From Saprospiraceae bacterium (GTDB lineage Bacteria > Bacteroidota > Bacteroidia > Chitinophagales > Saprospiraceae), in contig JAGQWV010000096.1 in assembly GCA_020437045.1 (NCBI GenBank), forward strand, positions 1 through 22,457: a stretch of 22,457 bases of DNA. The letters run 5' to 3'. Below are positions 1 through 6,764 of the stretch, in pieces (positions within the stretch are counted from its first letter, which is position 1; every line of letters starts with the position of its first letter). The notes beneath the pieces were generated by a model, which saw only the letters and a list, made by a program, of their open reading frames with translations, did no database searches and was not told the DNA's origin. A program made the translations under genes and the position numbers.

Positions 1-1266
1 ACGCAACAGCGATTCGAGCAATTCGTAATTGCCCAACTCGTAATGCACAATGAGGTTGAGAATGCGGGCCACGCCCTGCAGGTCCTGCCGCTCTATGGTG
101 TTGGGCAGGCTCAGCCAATGGTTTAGAAATTCCAGGGCCTGTTCGTAGCGCTCTGCGCCAAAGGAAATGTAAAAATAATTATAGTAAAAGGTATGGGTCT
201 CGAACAAGCCTTCATCAAATTGCTGGCGGCCTTGTAGATGTTGCTCCAAAGCCCGAAGGCCTTCTTCAAAATCTCCTTTCAGAATGCAGAGGGAAAATTT
301 ATTCTGGTAGTACTGCCGATGTATCTTCAGCTCGTCATCCTTACTGTTGGGCTGAATGTGGTAGAGCTTGTCAAGGGCGGCCTCCAGCTCCTCCAAATTG
401 TCCATCCGGGCGCAACTGACTATGAAATTGCTCACGGCCGAAATGTATTCCGATACGTCTTCCTGAAGCAACTGGGGCTGGCTTTCCATCAGCCCGATCA
501 GCGCCTTGCTTTCCTGATAGAACTTTTCCAGGTCGGAAATGGCATAATGGTAAATGGAAGCGATGCGGTAGTACAACACCTTCGCCTGATGAGAATTGGC
601 CCGTTCGAAATCCTGCAACAAAGGCGAATCGATGATGCCGCTCAGACGGGCCTTAAAGGCTTCGCCGCGCAGCGAAGCATCTTTGCGCAGGCTCACCAGC
701 AAGCGAAAAAAAATGTTGCGGTATTCCGAAATATTGCGCAGCTTTTCCAAAACATCCTTCTCCTCTGCATCGATCCGGTCCAGTTCCTGATCCAGGAAAT
801 CAATGTCGGCTTCAGTATAGGCAATTTGCTTCTCCCAGCCCAGGGCTTCCAGCACGATCGTAAATTGTTCATACTTATAGGACAGCTTTTTGGCCCTGCC
901 CAGATATTCCTTGCAATCGTCAAAAAGAGACCGCCGGAACAGCGCCCGAATGCTCTGTAACATCCCCTTCAGCCGGTGGTCAACCGATGATTTTTCATCA
1001 TAAGACTGCAGGCTTTTCAGGATCAGCCCATAGAGGTAAGCCTTTAGTTCCGAGTATTTGCGGCTCTGAATAGCCTCGCCGCCATATACTTCCTCTTTAA
1101 GTGCTTCTTCATCAAAAATCTCCTGTGCATCGATCGCATCGAACAAAGCCTGGTATTTGTTGTCTTTCCCACTTTGTCCGCCGGTAAAGACCTTGAAATA
1201 CCGCTTCTCCGGCCCGGATAGGGATTTGATGAGATGAAAGAGCCTGTTCGATGGTGTCTTCGGCAT
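1..1266 (-). CDS. Helical-repeat (TPR-like) hypothetical protein, 3' end outside window
   Basis: An open frame runs on the minus strand from an ATG at 1266 to the window edge, giving 422 codons with no stop; the C-terminus lies outside. The N-terminus (MPKTPSNRLFHLIKSLSGPE) is followed by almost entirely alpha-helical sequence rich in Leu, Glu, Tyr and Ala. The part nearest the edge has helix pairs such as GDFEEGLRALEQ and AERYEQALEFLNHW, which look like TPR units. No signal peptide, membrane segment or catalytic motif is visible. Proteins with this kind of N-terminus are, as far as I recall, common hypothetical paralogs in Saprospiraceae; that is memory, not a search. A TAG lies in frame four codons upstream of the ATG, which fixes the start well. 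It is divergent from the LytTR gene across about 170 bases. The region is clearly richer in GC than the DNA beyond 2200. Function unknown; a protein-interaction scaffold is the obvious guess. Confidence 0.8.
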   Translation of the reverse strand, partial: MPKTPSNRLFHLIKSLSGPEKRYFKVFTGGQSGKDNKYQALFDAIDAQEIFDEEALKEEVYGGEAIQSRKYSELKAYLYGLILKSLQSYDEKSSVDHRLKGMLQSIRALFRRSLFDDCKEYLGRAKKLSYKYEQFTIVLEALGWEKQIAYTEADIDFLDQELDRIDAEEKDVLEKLRNISEYRNIFFRLLVSLRKDASLRGEAFKARLSGIIDSPLLQDFERANSHQAKVLYYRIASIYHYAISDLEKFYQESKALIGLMESQPQLLQEDVSEYISAVSNFIVSCARMDNLEELEAALDKLYHIQPNSKDDELKIHRQYYQNKFSLCILKGDFEEGLRALEQHLQGRQQFDEGLFETHTFYYNYFYISFGAERYEQALEFLNHWLSLPNTIERQDLQGVARILNLIVHYELGNYELLESLLR

Positions 1267-1436
1267 AATCTTGTCGTCCAGCTATTTAACCCGCCATACA
1301 GTCGAAATGCTGCCCGGCTCCGCCCAATATACAAAATTCTGAAACCTGACAAATACTCTAAATAAGAATTGTTTGCAAGCGGCCTTCTGCCTAATATTAT
1401 ACTCGAAATCAATTCCGTACTAAAAAGTTATTGGCT

Positions 1437-1850
1437 ATGAAAATGTTGCGCCCTAATATTGAAGTCCCCTTCCGTTCCGCCAACCCTAACCGAAGATTGC
1501 CGGCCCATGCCTTGCGAAAAGTTGCACTCCCTACCCAGGATGGATATATTTTTAAACGGGTGGAACACATTATACTTCTGGAAGCCGATGGCAATTACAC
1601 CACCTTTCACTTCACCGATGGCGCCCAGGTAGTCGTCTGCAAAACCTTGCGCCATACGGAAGAGTTGCTCGGCGCCTACCCCCAGTTCGTTCGCATTCAC
1701 CGCTCGTATACCATCAACCTCAATCACCTGGAACGCTATATTCGCGGCAAAGGCGGTTATGCCGTGATGGAAAATGGCCGCACCATCGGCATTTCCACCG
1801 GCAAAAAAGCAGATTTCCTTAAAGCACTGGAGTACTACTTCGGGCAGTAG
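1437..1850 (+). CDS. LytTR-domain DNA-binding response protein (no receiver domain)
   Basis: This 137-residue protein is essentially one LytTR DNA-binding domain (about residues 30-135). Diagnostic segments are IILLEADGNYTTFHF, the basic/Leu region KTLRHTEELL, FVRIHRSYTINLNHL, and the final strand with GRTIGIS. LytTR domains bind direct repeats upstream of target genes and usually sit behind a receiver domain. Here there is none, only about 30 Arg/Pro-rich residues, so activity is not controlled by phosphorylation of this chain. The start is taken as the ATG at 1437; a TTG two codons earlier and an ATG at 1443 are alternatives, and no ribosome binding site decides between them. It is divergent from the helical-repeat gene, a plausible target. 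Its stop codon runs into the heptamer repeat tract. Codon use is GC-rich compared with genes beyond 2200. Confidence 0.88.
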   Translation: MKMLRPNIEVPFRSANPNRRLPAHALRKVALPTQDGYIFKRVEHIILLEADGNYTTFHFTDGAQVVVCKTLRHTEELLGAYPQFVRIHRSYTINLNHLERYIRGKGGYAVMENGRTIGISTGKKADFLKALEYYFGQ

Positions 1851-1922
1851 AGCAGTGCTGCAGTGCTGCAGTGGGCAGTGGGCAGTAGGCAGTAGGCAGT
1901 TTTCAGTAGGCAGTACATCAGT
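1851..1922. repeat. Heptamer GGCAGTR tandem tract
   Basis: Between the stops of the LytTR gene and nadB lies a short tandem tract. In-register 7-mers are tgcagtg, ggcagtg, ggcagta, ggcagta, ggcagtt, ttcagta and ggcagta from 1867 to 1915. They are preceded by two copies of the related unit ctgcagtg. There is no spacer, so it is not a CRISPR. It is AG/CT-asymmetric and could arise by slippage. Whether the same tract recurs elsewhere in the genome cannot be seen here. Confidence 0.8.
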
Positions 1923-1930
1923 TCTGATGT
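1915..1930. terminator. Short inverted repeat between convergent stops
   Basis: ACATCAG, two bases, then CTGATGT form a perfect 7-base inverted repeat (6-base stem with a 4-base loop in RNA) directly after the heptamer tract and 1 base before the nadB stop. On the plus strand only TTT follows, so it is a weak terminator candidate for the LytTR transcript. It may equally be a chance product of the repeat tract. Confidence 0.3.
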
Positions 1931-1931
1931 T

Positions 1932-3530
1932 TCACAAAATCGACCGCTGCAGGAACGGCAACAACTTCGGATAATCAGTAGTAAAATGCAATCCCCGGCT
2001 TTCCCGCCGCATCGCGGCCGAACGGGTGATGAGGTAACCGATGGTGATGAGGTTGCGCAACTCACAGAGCTGCGGGGAAATGGTCGTAGAGTGGTACAAT
2101 TGCTCTGTTTCCCGGTACAAGAGGCTGAGGCGGTCCAGCGCCCGCCGAAGGCGAACATCCGACCGGACAATGCCCACATAGCTGCTCATGATCTCTTTGA
2201 GCTCTTTCCAACTTTGAGTAATCAAAACCATTTCTTTAGGCTCTGTTGTCCCTTCGGCATTCCAATTTGGTATTCCATCCTTCAGAGGAATATTATCAAT
2301 AACATCGATAACCACCTGGGCAATGCGGTTACCATAAACAAGGCCCTCTAAAAGGCTATTGGATGCCAATCGGTTAGCCCCATGCAAACCCGAACAGGTG
2401 CATTCACCAGCAGCATACAAATTGACGATTGATGTCCTCCCATCTTTATCCACTTTAATACCCCCACACATGTAGTGGCAAGCCGGTACGACCGGAATCA
2501 TATTAACCATTGGATCGATCCCAATAGAAAGACATTTATTATAAATCGTTGGAAAGTGAGCAATAAAAGAATCTTTGTCAAGATGCGTACAATCCAGCAG
2601 CACGTAATCATCACCGCGGATTTTCATTTCATTGTCAATGGCTCTCGCAACGATATCTCTGGGGGCTAGCGACTTGCGTTCGTCATATTTGTGCATAAAT
2701 GCTTCGCCATCGGTGGTTTTGAGGATACCTCCTGCACCCCTAACCGCTTCGGAGACCAAAAAATCTGGATTCTCTCTGGCGGGATTGTAAAGTGCAGTGG
2801 GGTGAAACTGAACAAACTCCATGTTTTCAATTCTTCCTTTTGCCCGGTACACCATGGCCATCCCATCACCCGTGGCGATCACTGGATTGGTGGTGTTTCG
2901 ATACACTTGTCCTGCCCCTCCTGTGGCAAGTACCGTGATTCTGGAAATCACTTTTTCAATCTCATCTTTAGACTTGTCCAGAATATAGGCTCCATAGACG
3001 GTGATGTCCGGTGTCACTCTGGTTACGCTATGACCAAGATGATGTTGCGTGATAAGATCAATAGCATATATCTCTTCAAATAGGTGGATATTTTCGTATT
3101 CCTTGGCTTTTGAGAGAAGGGCTCGTTGAATCTCCCACCCGGTTAGATCCTTGTAGTGGAGGATTCGATTTTCCGAGTGTCCGCCTTCCCTTCCCAAATC
3201 ATATCTTCCATCATGTTTATCAAATTTGGTACCCCATTCTATGAGTTCCTTGACCATTTCCGGACCTTCCTTGACCACCATCTCAACCACAGAAGGGTCG
3301 CAAAGACCATCACCGGCATCCAGTGTGTCTTCGATATGCTTCTGATAATTATCAACCTCGTGATTCCAAACCGCTGCTACCCCTCCTTGTGCATACTTGG
3401 TATTTGTCTCTCCGAGTTTTGATTTCGTAATTACTGTGATCCTTAAATCCGACCTTTTTTCCGCCACTTTGATGGCAAAGGTAAGACCCGCCACTCCGGC
3501 ACCGATAACCAAGATGTCCGTTTTCTGCAC
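1932..3530 (-). CDS. nadB: L-aspartate oxidase
   Basis: NadB oxidises L-aspartate to iminoaspartate with FAD, the first step of de novo NAD synthesis; NadA then condenses the product to quinolinate. The 532-residue length is normal for the family. The FAD-binding Rossmann motif GAGVAG is at residues 11-16, then TNTKYAQGGVAAV, the active-site stretch HSENRILHYKDLTG, ATGGAGQVYRNTTNP, MEFVQFHPTALY, SEAVRGAGG, the arginine of APRDIVARAI, and the C-terminal FAD-contact run AAGECTCSGLHGANRLASNS. This combination separates NadB from SdhA/FrdA. The start is a GTG at 3530: an in-frame TAA lies six codons upstream with no ATG between, and the Rossmann strand begins four residues later. No nadA or nadC is next to it. 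The last 80 or so codons (1932-2170) are much richer in GC than the rest of the gene; see findings. Confidence 0.96.
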   Translation of the reverse strand: MQKTDILVIGAGVAGLTFAIKVAEKRSDLRITVITKSKLGETNTKYAQGGVAAVWNHEVDNYQKHIEDTLDAGDGLCDPSVVEMVVKEGPEMVKELIEWGTKFDKHDGRYDLGREGGHSENRILHYKDLTGWEIQRALLSKAKEYENIHLFEEIYAIDLITQHHLGHSVTRVTPDITVYGAYILDKSKDEIEKVISRITVLATGGAGQVYRNTTNPVIATGDGMAMVYRAKGRIENMEFVQFHPTALYNPARENPDFLVSEAVRGAGGILKTTDGEAFMHKYDERKSLAPRDIVARAIDNEMKIRGDDYVLLDCTHLDKDSFIAHFPTIYNKCLSIGIDPMVNMIPVVPACHYMCGGIKVDKDGRTSIVNLYAAGECTCSGLHGANRLASNSLLEGLVYGNRIAQVVIDVIDNIPLKDGIPNWNAEGTTEPKEMVLITQSWKELKEIMSSYVGIVRSDVRLRRALDRLSLLYRETEQLYHSTTISPQLCELRNLITIGYLITRSAAMRRESRGLHFTTDYPKLLPFLQRSIL

Positions 3531-3558
3531 TTGTTTCTGAGTTTTTTAAATGACTAAC

Positions 3559-3566
3559 CAAATTTA
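3559..3566 (-). promoter_or_regulatory. Candidate nadB promoter, -7 element
   Basis: Read on the minus strand this is TAAATTTG, a full match to the Bacteroidota -7 consensus TAnnTTTG, 28 bases upstream of the nadB GTG. No clear -33 TTG is seen at the expected spacing. Confidence 0.4.
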
Positions 3567-3647
3567 GAAAAAGGTTTAAGATTAACAGAAGACTAAACTC
3601 AAGGCAAATAATATGGAGTTATATCTTTAGTCTTTTCAAATAGGGTT

Positions 3648-4766
3648 ATGGTTATCCTTGTCAATGGTCGCTTTTTAATACCGGGAAAATTGGAGGGTAT
3701 CGGTTTGTACACATTCGAGATACTCCAGCGAATGACAAAACAGAATCCTGATGTCCAATTTATTGTCTGCATTGATCGGCCTTCTGCCCGTCAATTTGAA
3801 TTTGGTGAAAATGTGCAGTATGAACTTATCTCCCCGCCAGCTCGACATCCTTTACTTTTTGTATTGTGGTTTCAATTCGGCATAGCCAGGGCTTACCGAA
3901 AATACAGGGCAGATTTGTTCTTTTCACCTGATGGCTTCTGTAGCCTTAGATCACCCGTCAAAAGGACATTGCTGGTTGTTCATGATCTGGCATACCTACA
4001 CTATCCGGATCAAATTGGTCTGCTGATGCGGTGGTATTACCGTTTTTTCATTCCCCTGTTTCTTAGAAAAGCTGACCATATCATTACGGTTTCACAAGCC
4101 ACCTATCAGGATATAATTCATCATTTTCCTGCTGTCAAAGCAAAATCTTCCGTGATCTACAATGGTGTACGGGTTCCGGAAATCCAGCCAGATTATCCAA
4201 GTAATCCCGAAAATCATTTGGTTCCGGATCAGCCATATTTTATGACTCTCGGTTCAATCCATCCCAGAAAAAATCTGATCTCGGTGCTCGATGCTTTTCG
4301 CATTTTCAAAGATTCGGATGCTGCACAAACGAATTTGGTCATTGTTGGTCGAATGGCTTGGAAAACTGGTGAAATACAGAACCGGTATGAAACTCATCCC
4401 TATAAAAAGAACATCATATTCACTGGTTATCTCCCAGACCATGAGATGATGGGAATCTTGAAAAAGAGTAAGGCATTAATCTATATTTCACTTTTCGAAG
4501 GATTTGGTCTTCCAATTATCGAAGCCATGGCAGCTGGTGTTCCGGTATTGACTTCCAACATTTCCTCAATGCCTGAAATCGCAGGTGATGCTGCTCTACT
4601 GGTCGATCCTACGGCGACGAAAAAAATAGCGGAAAACTTACAAGATCTGATCTTCGATGAATCGCTGAGGTTACAGTTGATAAAAAAGGGACAGCAACGA
4701 GCAAAGTTGTTCAGCTGGGACGAAGCAAGCCGGCAGATCTGGAAATTAATCGATTCCTTGTCTTAA
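3648..4766 (+). CDS. GT4-family glycosyltransferase
   Basis: A 372-residue GT-B glycosyltransferase of family GT4 (glycosyl transferases group 1), transferring a sugar from a nucleotide-sugar to an acceptor in surface glycan synthesis; the substrates cannot be read from sequence. The N-terminal Rossmann domain opens with VILVNGRFL and the glycine-containing acceptor loop KLEGIGLYTFEIL. The C-terminal donor-binding domain starts near residue 195 with FMTLGSIHPRKNL and contains the EX7E motif in EGFGLPIIEAMAAGVPVL and the closing MPEIAGDAALLVDP. No membrane segment or signal peptide is visible, so it is cytosolic or peripheral. It stands alone on the plus strand between nadB (divergent) and lgt (convergent), with no polysaccharide cluster around it. 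Its TAA and the lgt TAA share the same TTAA tetranucleotide. Confidence 0.9.
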   Translation: MVILVNGRFLIPGKLEGIGLYTFEILQRMTKQNPDVQFIVCIDRPSARQFEFGENVQYELISPPARHPLLFVLWFQFGIARAYRKYRADLFFSPDGFCSLRSPVKRTLLVVHDLAYLHYPDQIGLLMRWYYRFFIPLFLRKADHIITVSQATYQDIIHHFPAVKAKSSVIYNGVRVPEIQPDYPSNPENHLVPDQPYFMTLGSIHPRKNLISVLDAFRIFKDSDAAQTNLVIVGRMAWKTGEIQNRYETHPYKKNIIFTGYLPDHEMMGILKKSKALIYISLFEGFGLPIIEAMAAGVPVLTSNISSMPEIAGDAALLVDPTATKKIAENLQDLIFDESLRLQLIKKGQQRAKLFSWDEASRQIWKLIDSLS

Positions 4767-5938
4767 GTTTTTAGACCGGATTTATACCGGCTGTAAACAA
4801 CCCAACATCCCACTATGCCCACAAAAAACAATATAAATGAAATGATCTCTGCCTGAGAAGGATGCATCCCCAGAAAATGAATCTCATCATTAACCCGGAT
4901 CTTCTCAATCCAGAAACGTTCGAACCCATTCAATATTACATAGATAAAAAAGATCATACCCGGAATCTTTATCCGGTTTCTCAACGACCATAGGATTACA
5001 AATATGATCAAACTGGCGATTACCTCATAAAAGGGAGTAGGAAAAACCGGATTTGCCAAACGATGACAATAATGTCCCACACAACCCTCTATGGGCACCC
5101 CCTGGTTCAAGACATTTCGGGGATAATCATAAGCCCACATCCAGTCTGGTAAAAACCACCAAGATGGTTGGGCAAGATCATTGACAATGCCCCAATCTCC
5201 ATCACCGGCAAGTTGACAACCGATACGCCCAACAGCATAACCCATAATCATAGCCGGTGCTGCAGCATCCATCACATGAATCGGATTCATGCCTTTCTTT
5301 TTAACATACCACAGTATGTAAAAAAAGGCAACAATTAGGCCACCATAAATAGCCAATCCACTTCCCGAAAAAAACTGGCCAATGGGATCCTGAAAAAAGG
5401 CCCGGACATTCTCACTGCTTTCAAAGATGGCAAAGATCTTTGCACCCAAAATTCCGGAAATCGCAGAACGAATGGTAATATCGGTCTTCCGCTCATGCGG
5501 ATGAACATTTATGTCTTTGGTCACTGGTTTAGGCAATCGCTCCTTTTGTTTGCCATACCATTGTAAAAAACCGAACAACCCACCACCAATAAGGCCGCCC
5601 AACCAATTTCCCTTCATCGAAGCGATGAATGGAAGGATATCTGATCCAATTTCTTGTTGATGCCCAATTAGATAAACAACCTTAAATCCAATGAAGAATC
5701 CGACGAGCGCATTGATAATGATTTCTGTTGTAGTCGCTGGATATCCGATCTTTACTCGCTCCTTGCTAGATTGTAATAGACCAAGCTTCTCCATTCGCAA
5801 AAGTTCTTTACCGAATACATATCTGGCAGCTAAAAATGCGAAGGCCAGCACAAACCCAAAGGTTTTAATGATCGAAAAAGCATTGTCTACGGGCGTTCCA
5901 ATAAGATCATGGAGGAGATAGCTAAGATCAGGATACAT
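4763..5938 (-). CDS. lgt: Prolipoprotein diacylglyceryl transferase
   Basis: Lgt moves a diacylglyceryl group from phosphatidylglycerol to the lipobox cysteine of prolipoproteins in the inner membrane, before LspA cleaves the signal peptide (lspA is at 14602-15282). The 391-residue protein is longer than the roughly 290 of E. coli, as usual in Bacteroidota, with a long N-terminal region and a charged cytoplasmic loop around KPVTKDINVHPHERKTD. The Lgt signature appears as GYAVGRIGCQLAGDGDWG, containing the essential Arg. The C-terminal catalytic segment GFERFWIEKIRVND supplies the R-x3-E pair. Several hydrophobic helices are evident, for example LAIYGGLIVAFFYILWYV and IIFVILWSL, and the last helix ends near the C-terminus. 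The ATG at 5938 precedes a typical periplasmic N-terminus. The 3' end overlaps the glycosyltransferase by 4 bases. Confidence 0.95.
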   Translation of the reverse strand: MYPDLSYLLHDLIGTPVDNAFSIIKTFGFVLAFAFLAARYVFGKELLRMEKLGLLQSSKERVKIGYPATTTEIIINALVGFFIGFKVVYLIGHQQEIGSDILPFIASMKGNWLGGLIGGGLFGFLQWYGKQKERLPKPVTKDINVHPHERKTDITIRSAISGILGAKIFAIFESSENVRAFFQDPIGQFFSGSGLAIYGGLIVAFFYILWYVKKKGMNPIHVMDAAAPAMIMGYAVGRIGCQLAGDGDWGIVNDLAQPSWWFLPDWMWAYDYPRNVLNQGVPIEGCVGHYCHRLANPVFPTPFYEVIASLIIFVILWSLRNRIKIPGMIFFIYVILNGFERFWIEKIRVNDEIHFLGMHPSQAEIISFILFFVGIVGCWVVYSRYKSGLKT

Positions 5939-5960
5939 CCGGTATGGTTTTTATTGAGAT

Positions 5961-5968
5961 CAAAAATA
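5961..5968 (-). promoter_or_regulatory. Candidate lgt promoter, -7 element
   Basis: TATTTTTG on the minus strand fits TAnnTTTG and lies 22 bases before the lgt ATG. No TTG is found at 17-23 bases upstream of it. Confidence 0.4.
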
Positions 5969-5990
5969 GAATTATAATGCTTTCCATGTA

Positions 5991-6146
5991 CCCCATCAAT
6001 ATGGGGTTGAGCAAACAACATAAAAGATTCAACTTTACAGTTAGAACTGAAAACGAGTTAGAATTTAGATTCTGACTCATCATAATCAAATTTTGTTGTA
6101 AGGGTGAATGGGCGCCAGATCGTTAGAACCTGGCGCTTATTTTTTT
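5991..6146 (+). ncRNA. Candidate structured RNA or mRNA leader
   Basis: The gap between divergent lgt and the gene at 6192 carries four consecutive hairpins on the plus strand: CCCCAT-CAAT-ATGGGG (5991-6006), a short CAGTT-AG-AACTG (6039-6050), GTTAGAAT-TTAG-ATTCTGAC (6057-6076, one G-U pair), and a terminator stem (6112-6136) followed by Ts. No open frame covers it, and no plus-strand gene upstream needs a terminator. This fits a small RNA of about 150 nt or a structured 5' leader with an attenuator for the gene at 6192. I do not recognise a known RNA family, and no convincing plus-strand promoter is visible. Confidence 0.35.
6112..6146 (+). terminator. Intrinsic terminator-like hairpin upstream of the 6192 gene
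   Basis: GCGCCAG and CTGGCGC form a 7-bp GC-rich stem with an 11-base loop, followed by TTATTTTTTT. The T-run is only on the plus-strand side, so it acts in plus orientation. It sits 46 bases before the ATG at 6192, so it either ends a short upstream transcript or attenuates that gene. Confidence 0.6.
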
Positions 6147-6191
6147 GCCCCTATCCCATCTTTCTGACCAGTTCCTTCTTATTTTTACTCG

Positions 6192-6764
6192 ATGAAATAT
6201 ATCACTCTGGTTGCTGCTCTTCTTTGTGCCACCATCTTTCATGCCTCTGCCCAGTCCGGGGTGGTGGTCAAAGGTGGCCTGGTATGGAATGATTATTTAA
6301 GGGATAATCAATCAATTCTGCAATATAGTCAGGCAGGTTCTACCTTAGGTCTTGATGTGCGTTTAGGTGCTGAGGATAACACTTACTTTAAGTTGGGCGG
6401 TTACTACCTAAAAATGCACATGATGTCGCAAGACCACTCTCAGGAGACCCATTTCTTTAAAGTGAAAAACGGCTACGAATTACTGAAGGCGACCTGTGGC
6501 GTTGAAAGCCGTCTGGTTGTCCTGCGAAATTTTAACTGGCGACTGGCAGTCATGGGTGCGTTTTCTTTTATCTCTGGTGTTAAGGGCAGTGTGTCTCAAG
6601 ACGATCTGTCCAGTGGGATGTTTGCGGTGCACCTCACTACGGGCATTGATCTGTCATTCATGTCATTGGATCTGGCACTGGAACCGGGATTGACTGATTT
6701 TTTAAAAGCTATCGAAGACACCAAACCATTTATGATGATGCTGACGACGGGATTTCGCTTTTGA
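6192..6764 (+). CDS. Small exported beta-barrel-like outer membrane protein
   Basis: A 190-residue protein with a clear Sec signal peptide: MKYITLVAALLCATIFHASA, with likely cleavage before QSG. The mature part alternates polar and hydrophobic residues in short strands (GSTLGLDVRLGA, TYFKLGGYYLKMHM, FNWRLAVMGAFSFISG, MSLDLALEPGL) and ends in GFRF. A terminal aromatic residue is typical of outer-membrane beta-barrels. The size fits an 8-stranded barrel of the PorT/OmpW-like kind found in large numbers in Bacteroidota, but I do not recognise the exact family. The mature chain has one Cys and no lipobox. Start: the ATG that begins the signal peptide; a longer frame from 6104 is in another phase. 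The last 35 bases overlap the 3' end of mtaB on the other strand. A terminator-like hairpin lies just upstream and may limit its expression. Confidence 0.75.
   Translation: MKYITLVAALLCATIFHASAQSGVVVKGGLVWNDYLRDNQSILQYSQAGSTLGLDVRLGAEDNTYFKLGGYYLKMHMMSQDHSQETHFFKVKNGYELLKATCGVESRLVVLRNFNWRLAVMGAFSFISGVKGSVSQDDLSSGMFAVHLTTGIDLSFMSLDLALEPGLTDFLKAIEDTKPFMMMLTTGFRF

Noticed and set aside
238..960. 240-residue plus-strand open frame
   Set aside because: It is the reverse shadow of the minus-strand helical-repeat gene, which runs unbroken from 1266 to the edge with sensible protein composition.
1044..1412. Minus-strand frame of 122 residues rich in Arg and Ser
   Set aside because: Overlaps the better-supported start of the helical-repeat gene in another frame; composition is not protein-like.
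1851..1930. CRISPR array
   Set aside because: Units are contiguous heptamers with no spacers.
5939..6191. Known riboswitch or 6S RNA in this gap
   Set aside because: No recognisable consensus core; kept only as an unclassified structured RNA candidate.
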